A stretch of 64,000 nucleotides of DNA. It comes from Trifolium pratense. Its lineage: Eukaryota > Streptophyta > Magnoliopsida > Fabales > Fabaceae. A program made the position numbers and the translations under genes. Below, piece by piece: positions 56,521-64,000 of this stretch (the stretch's first letter is position 1; each line of letters begins with the position of its first letter). Location of the stretch: contig NC_060063.1 of assembly GCF_020283565.1 (NCBI RefSeq), forward strand, positions 23,180,777-23,244,776, written 5' to 3'. The notes beneath the pieces were generated by a model that was not told the origin of the DNA, made no database searches, and saw only the letters and a list, made by a program, of their open reading frames with translations.

Positions 56521-57705
56521 TTTTTGGGGTTTAATTCAAATTTTGTAATTATCTTCTTTTTTTTTTTCAATTGTTTTTTGTTTGGTCTTTGATGAATCTG
56601 AGGGCTATTTTTTTTTTTTCAATTACTTAGTGCACCCTTCAACTGTTACAGGAAGCGCTAGTGTATTTGTTTTTTATATTAATTAATTCAGAGGCTGTTT
56701 GCTTATCAAAAAAAAAAAAATTGTTATAGTTTATTTTAGAAAAAAATAATTTTTTTTATAAAAATAATCACTTTTAATTATTTTACATTTGTTTGTTACA
56801 AATTTTTAAAATAATTAGGAGCTGAAAATAATTAGAAAACAGCTCAAAATGATAAGCTACTAAGAGTAACTTATAAATAATAGATTTTTTTTTAGAGGAG
56901 AGAGAAAAGAAATGTTAAAAGAAAAAATTTATTTGTAATTAAAAAAATCACTTTTATAAGTTATATCCAAACAAACTAAAAATTATTTTATTTAAAAAAA
57001 GTGATTTTTATTATAATAAATAAACACAAAGTAAATTCAACTTTTCTAAAAATCTCTAAAAACTAATCTCTAAATCATTTTACATTAAAATCACTATTTT
57101 TTTAATCTATAACAAACGGAACCTTAATAGAAAAAAACTACGATGGTGTACCAAAAAAAAAACTACGATGAAATTCATACCTAAGTGCTTACTAATTTTA
57201 TTTTAATTTTACAAAATACTAAGGATAAGTAGCATACATGCATTGAGTCATATTGTTTGCTTGATGTTTACATTCCTTTATTATTTATTGGTTTATCCAT
57301 TCATTATTTTAAAAAAAAAAATAATTCAGTGTCATTTTGGTTTATGACACCACAATTATGATTTAAAATTAAATTTTCTACGATTAAAAAAATCAAACAA
57401 TTGTTGTGATCACATGATCTAAAGATCAAATGGTCCGAAATTCAAATTTGGTAAATCGAGTTCAAATTATAAATTATAATACAAGCGTCATTCAATCCTG
57501 ATATGATTATTCAAATTAATTCATTGGTTGTGTGAATACAAGAAATTGAAGTCCATTCGAATCTTATCATTGAGTCTAATTCACAACAAATCTTAATCTA
57601 TAAAAACACAAGACTATTTTCTAACCTGATTATACCTTATTAATTATATTTTCTCAGTAGGTACGAGTCTCCAAAGTAGAGACAATTAACTCTTAGCCAC
57701 TCTAA
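56521..57705. other. intergenic, AT-rich
   Basis: Poly-T and poly-A tracts and possible MITE remnants around 56700-57120 (inverted AAAATAATTATTTT-like words). No gene seen. Confidence 0.4.
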
Positions 57706-59259
57706 TTAAGCATTGGATAAGTAAGATTTTGCTATATGGCCATCTCCTCCAAGAGGGTAGAAGCCACCAGGGAAACTTTCATCACCAGATCCATATACAA
57801 TCCTCAATATTTCCTCTGGAGTTCTTGCATATGATAGTGAGTCTTTATCACCAGCAAGGATATTGCCCGATGAGTCTTCCACAAGACCCTCATCTTTCAC
57901 ACCATCATTTCCTAATTTATTCCTAAGCATTGAAATGTGATTTGTGAACTCTGCCACACTTACTTCATAAGGATGCACCTTCCATGCTCGACGTTCGTAT
58001 AACAATGCTCGTATAACCGCATCTTGGCCTGATTCTACTCCTAGAAGGCCTGCAACTAGCTGTTAAAAGACATGCAACATATCATTATACATCTAGTAGA
58101 GTTGAAAAGATTTAATTTGTTGAGTTTGAGGATATACCTTCCTAGAAGTAGCATTTTGCAAGAGTGGATTAGCTCCAACATAGCCGGTAAGACCAACATA
58201 AGGAATCACATAAGATGCAAGAAGAAAATTGACATCATTTGCATATGGATCAAAAGGAGGGTGCAAAGGATGTCCAAAGGCACTATCCATCACCTCAGAA
58301 AATGATAATGCACTTAGATCAAGTGAAGGCCTTGGGAACCCTTTTATTGTGCTCTTTATGGCTCTACAATAAAGATTTACTTTAGAACTTTAGTTTTTTT
58401 TGGTTGGTAATAAAAGGGGCATAAATTCAACTAAAAGAAAATTACAGGGTGATTAAACGGGGGAGAGATACACCCCAACAATCATCAGCAAGAACCTGAA
58501 TCAACTCTGGAGGAGGATGATCATAAACTATAGAGTCCACGGGGGACATACAACCTATATTCGCTAAAATATCCGCACACCGATTTGCTTCTAAATATAC
58601 ATGAATAATCTTAAAAATTATTCAAAATTCGAAAGCAATCTATTTTTTAAAAATTAATTAGCAATAAAAATTTAAAATCTACATAATTAATTTTTATTTA
58701 AAAAAAATATTAGAGACAAAATTCATTTTACTCTATAACTTTTGTCTCGTCAATTCAATTTTTTTGTGACAATATATTACCTCTCGTCTCAAAATAAACT
58801 CAACACAATATTTAATATCCAAATTAACAAGAAACTAAACTCGTGATATATATTAAAATTAAATGATAAAACATTATATATCACATCAAATCAAATTATT
58901 TATTATAATAAAGATTTAAAAAGTATTAGAAAAAACCTCAAATGTCCAACTTCTTGCAAACCAAACTGAAAAATTATATCTTTAACAAATTTACTCAATT
59001 TGGCCAATTTAGCACCGATAGGAGGGGGTCCACCCTCTGCTAGCTCTGGAGCAACTACATCCAATCCATGACCCAATGATCCAAATAAAAAAAATTCGGC
59101 TTCCAAATATTCTAAATTAAGTGGAAATTCAAGAAGCTCAACATCTGTTAATTTTTTTGGAGGAGTGGGCTCATAAGAACAAGAAATTGGGGTGAAGATG
59201 AGGGAGGAAAGGAAAATAACAATGGAAATAGTGATTTTAGAAATATAATGTGGAGCCAT
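57706..59259 (-). CDS. desiccation-related protein, PCC13-62-like (ferritin-like domain), copy C
   Basis: CDS is complement(join(57706..58059,58138..58363,58937..59259)), 300 residues, with the same three-exon layout as copies A and B and an identical middle-exon length (226 nt). Signal peptide ISIVIFLSSLIFTPISC, then LTDVELLEFPLNLEYLEAEF, PELAEGGPPPIGAKLAK, FGLQEVGHLR, HPPFDPYANDVNFLLAS, YVGLTGYVGANPLLQNATSR and a C-terminus with GGFYPLGGDGHIAKS. Exon 3 has an insert, GLVEDSSGNILAGD, where A and B have GVSNILVGD. It is an older paralogue of A and B, 11 kb away on the same strand, so the locus is a small gene cluster. Intron 1 is 573 bp because a LINE tail is inserted in it. Confidence 0.92.
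58394..58625 (-). mobile_element. LINE 3' end in intron 1 of desiccation gene C
   Basis: The T-run at 58394-58401 is the poly-A tail. The minus strand encodes HVYLEANRCADILANIGCMS and, further on, a frame ending in PRLITL and a stop, the end of an RNase H domain. It has the same orientation as the gene. In copies A and B this intron is only about 108 bp. Confidence 0.78.
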
Positions 59260-59303
59260 GTCTTACACCTTTCTTATGATGATGAATATGTTTTGGTCAC
59301 AAA

Positions 59304-59313
59304 CTATATATAG
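59304..59313 (-). promoter_or_regulatory. candidate TATA box, desiccation gene C
   Basis: CTATATATAG-like sequence on the minus strand, about 50 bases before the ATG. Confidence 0.5.
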
Positions 59314-59319
59314 AAAAAA

Positions 59320-59993
59320 TTGGTTCATACCTACCTTCCCAAATTAAATACCTATATTTAATTTAATTTTCCTAAAAATATGTCTCTCTTTTTTTTTTCT
59401 TTCTTTTTTTGGGTACATGTGTCTCTCTCTTTCTCTAAATTATGATATAAAAATAAAAATATAATCCTTCCTTATACTTCCATGTATTCACTTTTAAAAC
59501 TGAATTTTAGTCAATAGGTATTTAACTATAAAAAAAAAGTATGGGTAGAGTTTGGGGAAATTAGGTTTGCTGAGTTATTAGGTTTGGGGTAGAGTTTGGG
59601 GTATTTAACTATAAAAAAAAAGTATGGGGAAATTAGGTTTGCTGAGTTATTAAATTAAAACTGTGTTTTTGTCCTTTTTTTTAATCTTTATTTGAAGGGA
59701 GACTTCTTGGAATGTAAAGGTGACTCTTTTGGATTTTCTCATGCTTTTTTGGTGTTGTCTTCTCTTATTTTTCTCATTTAAAGGTGATGATTCATAAAAA
59801 ATAAAAAATAGTTTAGTAGAAGAAAAAAAATGAATGAATACTTAAAATTAGTCTCAAATGAAAACATGAGAAAAATAACATTTTTTTTGGGTTACATGAC
59901 AGAAAGAGCATGAGAAAAATAACATTGTTTTTGTAGTTTTGTTTCTCCCGATCTTTGTTCATCTTGTACGAAGACTGGTTATTATTATTAATA
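59320..59993. other. intergenic with an about 80-base tandem duplication
   Basis: GTATTTAACTATAAAAAAAA followed by GTATGGG...TTAGGTTTGCTGAGTTATTA occurs at about 59518 and again at about 59600. No gene. Confidence 0.5.
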
Positions 59994-60168
59994 CTCCATC
60001 CGGTCCGTATTATAAGAAGAAATTTACTTTTTAGATTCATGAAATGTTGAATGTATCTAGGCAATAATATGGACCAGATACATTCAACATTTTTTTTTTT
60101 GGTACTTGATACATTCAACATTTTATTAACCTAAAAAATAAACTTCTTATAATAAGAACCGAAAGGAG
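59994..60168. mobile_element. Stowaway-type MITE, TA TSD
   Basis: CTCCATCCGGTCCGTATTATAAG on the left and CTTATAATAAGAACCGAAAGGAG on the right, TA outside both. ATACATTCAACATTTT is present twice near the right arm (60080, 60107), a small internal duplication. Confidence 0.75.
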
Positions 60169-60170
60169 TA

Positions 60171-61387
60171 ATATATTTTGCTATTAAAAAAAATACTTTG
60201 AGTTTAGAAGTGAGTTAGAACAATTAATGACCTAGATTAATATATGTATAGTCTATGCATGCATTGTGCACGTAATCTTCATTTATTTATTTTTTGGCAT
60301 CGTACACGTAATCTCCATTTTTGAGTTGAAAATATAATTCATTTTTTGTTTTTATCTACTACGTGTGCTTTGCATTTACTCTATGACTCTCAAATCAATT
60401 TATTAACATTAAGATATATACAACAATTTTATTAATAAAAAATGAAAGAGTCCTCTATCAAAATAAAATAAAATGAAAGAGTAACTCAATCCATACAAAC
60501 TTTTGTGTTAAAAATTGGAGGATTGAATATAATTCAGATGTCATAGTCAAACCATTGATACTCAATGGCATCATCATTGACTTTTCTTCTTTCCTTGACA
60601 TGACTATTTTTGGGTACTTGCCCTTAAGAGCATCTTTATTGGGAGTAAACTAAGTGGGTAAACTAAGTTACTTTTTATGGGCCCAGAGTGATGTGTAGGA
60701 TTTAAGAGATTTATAGTTAATTTGAGTAGTTTTTACTTTAATGGTGGTTGGTTATAAAGAACCAAACATTGACCCCACATGTTTATATTTTTTTATTTGT
60801 AATTAGTTTTGATTCAGAGAATATGGCCGTTGCTTTTCATGTCATATGCTGATTTTCTACTACTACAAGGGAACCCCTACTACAATATTCAAAAGGTGAT
60901 AGTAATAAAGTATTGAAATAATTATTTGAATAGATATGTGGTCATGTGCAATTTTGCTTTGAATAAAATAATAATTATTTGCCTTTTGTTGCCGTTGGCT
61001 ATTTAGAGCATGTACAGAAAAGTTAGTTCACTTGCTATGCCATATCATACATCTTTATTGCAAGTTTCTTGTTATTTACGTTGGCTATAAGCAATTTTGG
61101 TGTTAGTTCACCGGCGCTAAACATGCTCTAAGAAGAAAGAAATTTGGTGTGTCACTCATGTGGAGTTGTTCTTCTTGCATATCTTCCAAAATCCTCTATG
61201 TGGGAGTATCTGCCATGTCATCATATAGACTAATATCAATAAATGATTTTATTTTGTCACTGATAAAATACTCATACATTAGGGAAAGTCACACAACATC
61301 GTTGATTGCCAATATCTGAAACCTTCTGTGTGCGGCAGTATGTGACATGTCATCAAATATGACTACCATATCAGTACATAATTGTAT
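60171..61387. other. intergenic, no gene
   Basis: Phrases such as AGAGCATCTTTATTGGGAG and TTAGAGCATGTACAG resemble MITE ends, but no pair could be matched. No coding frame. Confidence 0.4.
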
Positions 61388-61395
61388 GTTGTCAC

Positions 61396-62287
61396 CGGCG
61401 GCGGATCCAGCCATGAATTATTAGTGTGGCTAAATTTTTTAGCATTACTAAAAAAAATTTATCATCATCCCAATAATTCAGTTAAACAACAAACAATATA
61501 TAAAATTATTACTAATACAATATGTATATAAAAAAAAAAACACCAATAATCCATAAAATTTCTATAAAGAAAAAAAGAAATCAATTAACTGACAAACTAT
61601 ATCCATATCTAACAAAAAAAAACTATATCACCAAAAAAAAAATATCCATAAAAACCACAAAATTTCTATTCGAAAAAAAATGCTATAACTTATTAAATAT
61701 ATGTTAAATCATACATATTATTATTGTTTGATACTTCACAAAATTCTACCTTGGACCAGAATATATAGAACCCAAAATTATACTAGCTTATAGTTTATTT
61801 TGATAAACTAATTCAATTAGCTTATAACTTATTAATTTTTATTCCAATTTTACCTATATCATCTAGTAATTGAAAAACTTAAACCTATTGTTTTATGTTA
61901 GTTCAATAGTTAATTTTACTCGGTACTACAACTTCAATTAGTTATCCACAATTTTTTGACAAACAAAGTCAAAGTTGATTATTATAAATATAAAAATTTA
62001 TAACTTAAAATAATACACTATGTATAACCAATGACTTGAAATCAACAATAATAGATTACAAACTAATATTTACACTAATATTTAAATTAATGTGTACTGA
62101 TTACTGAGAGACTTACGGTCATAAATAATAAACTCTAAAGTAATATTTACGTTAATGTTTGTATGAATACGTATAAAGAATAACTTAAAATTATTTATAA
62201 AATTATTATTATTATTTTTAGAAAAAATTTGGGCTGGACTGGTGTGGTGGCTATAGCCACACCATGCCTCACAGAGGTCCGCCCCTG
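61396..62287. mobile_element. hAT-type element with 8-bp TSD
   Basis: GTTGTCAC at 61388-61395 and 62288-62295. Ends CGGCGGCGGATCCAG and GAGGTCCGCCCCTG, imperfect inverted repeats of the CAGGGGCGGA type. 892 bp, AT-rich, non-coding. Confidence 0.83.
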
Positions 62288-62531
62288 GTTGTCACTAACA
62301 AAATACTCGTAGAAAGGTTGTACGATGTCGGTTTTTTTTTTTATTTTCAAAATTTTGAATTATAAGGAGTATAAGAAGTAATTAACTCTTATAATTCAGA
62401 GACAATCATTTTATATGTTTTGAAAGCAAGCTATTGGATTGTTATACCAATCCGACAACTCTAAATTAACAGTGTTCCCTAATCGTCCTCTAAACCAAAA
62501 CCAATGTAAATAATTTAATTTGGTCCACTAA

Positions 62532-62961
62532 TGATCTTAACTGTTGATCAGAACAGGTAGATGGTCAGCTGACAGTTCGTTGAGCAGGTGATTGACGGCG
62601 GGTCGAGCAGCTGATCCACGGAGGGGGGTTGTACCTGCAGGTGCTCCGATGCCAAAGTCAGAGAGATAAAGAGAGCACTGAAATACAAGAGAGAGAAAGT
62701 AAATGAGTGAATGAATAGTGTTACCTTGCTCTCCTGTATAGGAGAGCTTATATAGCCCCCAGCGTTGGGCCAAAGGTCCTCTTATTGGGCTGGATCTGTT
62801 TGGCCCAATAAGACAGACTGTCAAGATATTACCCTTAGATAGTGGGTGAAGCAGTAATCTGCTCATATCTTGGTAGAGAGGTTCTACCGTGCTCTGCTAA
62901 GGTGGATGTGGTTGGACACACTATGTTGAGCCAAGTGGATATGATGTTGGACTAATCTTAG
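62532..62961 (-). mobile_element. LTR related to the one at 16408-17493, cut by a further element
   Basis: Starts TGATCTTAACTG; shares GGAGAGCTTATATAGCCCCCAG...GGGCCAAAGGTC and the C-rich CAGGTACAACCCCCCTCC (minus strand) with the first copy. Similarity is lost at GGACTAATCTTAG (62961), where an inverted-repeat element begins, so the LTR probably resumes beyond the window. Confidence 0.6.
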
Positions 62962-64000
62962 GTACCGTTTGGCCCGACTTTTTTATGACTTTTTTTTTTG
63001 TTTTAAGTAGAAGTCAGGTCAAACACAAATTAAAAGAAGCTCTTCAAAAAAATAAGGACTTATTTTTATTGAAGAAAAACAATGCATAAGGAGTCCAAAA
63101 AAAAGTTAAAAATATTAACTTATAGATGACTTGCGGCTCCTTTTTTCAGTGTCCTCCCTTCGATACCCGATTCCAACAATTTTAACCTTTTGTATTATAT
63201 TGAAAACGCTGGTAGCTAAGGTAACCAGTAACCACTAACCACATCATATATACTCTCTTTTTTTCAACGAATACTCATTTTTTATTTTTATTTCATGAAG
63301 GTATTACCTTTTCTTTTTTATAAATAAATAAATGACTATGTATTACTTTTTTGATGATTTTAGAAAAATATGACTACATTACTTTTTTATGATATCTAAT
63401 GTTAATACTACTATATATTATAAATTAACTTTCTAAAACAAAAAAAATAAATAACAATATATATTACAAAGCCATGTTATCGAAGCCACTAGGTTAATTT
63501 GGTCTAGTGGCGAGAGATTTTGATAGTATGCATGACGTCTTAAGTTCGATCATCATTACCAATGTTGTAAACAAAAAAAAAGTCATGTTATCGAAATATT
63601 TTATTTTTTACCAAATTTTATTAAAAGACTAATATTTTCTTTTTTGATAATCGAAAGACTAATATATTATTCTTATTAAATATAAATTATAATAACACAT
63701 GTTTTTTTTAAAATAAAAGGTATCATCCGTGCGCAACTGCGAAGACTAATATTCACTATACTGTCGTTTATTACATGCTTTTTTAATAATTATAATTACA
63801 GTACATTTCTTTTTTAAGAAATATAAAGTACTATAATATTATCTTTTATAAAATATTTACCAAAATTTTTAAATTAAATTTATTGTAAGTTTTTCAAAAA
63901 TAAAATCACCAAACAACTTTAACTTTATTTATAAAGCACTTATTTTGAACTTTATTTTAAAGTAGCTTTTAGACGATAAAAAAGTCGGGCCAAACGGACC
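62961..64000. mobile_element. large inverted-repeat element reaching the window edge
   Basis: Left end GGTACCGTTTGGCCCGACTT, right end AAGTCGGGCCAAACGGACC at 63982-64000, the last base of the window. The arms have poly-T and AAGTAG-type words in inverted order. About 1,040 bp and non-coding. The right TSD is outside the window. A tRNA-like stretch, TGGTCTAGTGGCGAGAG...AAGTTCGATC (63500-63555), looks like another SINE inside it. Confidence 0.65.

Overview
The window is plant nuclear DNA, most likely from a temperate legume (Medicago/Trifolium/Pisum/Cicer type). It is AT-rich, has GT-AG introns, carries legume-style SINEs, LINEs and MITEs, one nuclear tRNA-Trp, and two shreds of chloroplast DNA. 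There are few host genes and many nested transposons. Many insertions can be delimited to the base from their target-site duplications (TSDs). All assignments come from reading the sequence; no database search was run.

Host genes, left to right: a 5'-cut gene for a pectin-methylesterase/invertase inhibitor (PMEI-like; 1-405) and its intact tandem paralogue (5494-6078); a three-exon single-pass membrane protein of unknown role (12428-13904); a second, divergent PMEI-like gene on the minus strand (32712-33263); tRNA-Trp(CCA) (37583-37654, minus); a broken small membrane-protein gene (39307-39595, minus); two nearly identical desiccation-related (PCC13-62-like, ferritin-fold) genes in a 3.1-kb tandem duplication (42253-43362 and 45468-46577, minus); EMC6, an ER membrane protein complex subunit, with a 20-nt microexon (49579-51724, minus); and a third, divergent desiccation-related gene (57706-59259, minus).

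Mobile DNA. 592-2493 is a 5'-truncated LINE split by a solo LTR. 15.3-18.1 kb holds a long-inverted-repeat element, a solo LTR split by a hAT element, and a SINE split by another hAT element. 18402-21883 is a Helitron carrying a long LINE open reading frame. 22831-31428 is a complete, young LTR retrotransposon lying on the minus strand. It has 484-bp LTRs with 4 differences and no visible gag-pol, and it carries three plus-strand (antisense) genes next to its 3' LTR plus a 13 x 56-bp tandem array. This is the most unusual object in the window. 34.5-40.8 kb holds three copies of one long-TIR MITE family, a SINE with clear TSDs, a 170-bp GA microsatellite and a LINE tail inside a Stowaway MITE. 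54878-56212 is a Mutator-like element that contains a piece of chloroplast psbC, next to a nuclear copy of chloroplast ndhF. 61396-62287 is a hAT element, and the right edge cuts a large inverted-repeat element inside an LTR.

The 3.1-kb tandem duplication around the desiccation genes gives a relative clock. A mini-Helitron and a Stowaway-like sequence are in both copies, so they are older than the duplication. A 407-bp Mutator-type MITE and a 729-bp solo LTR are only in the left copy, and the right copy keeps both empty sites.
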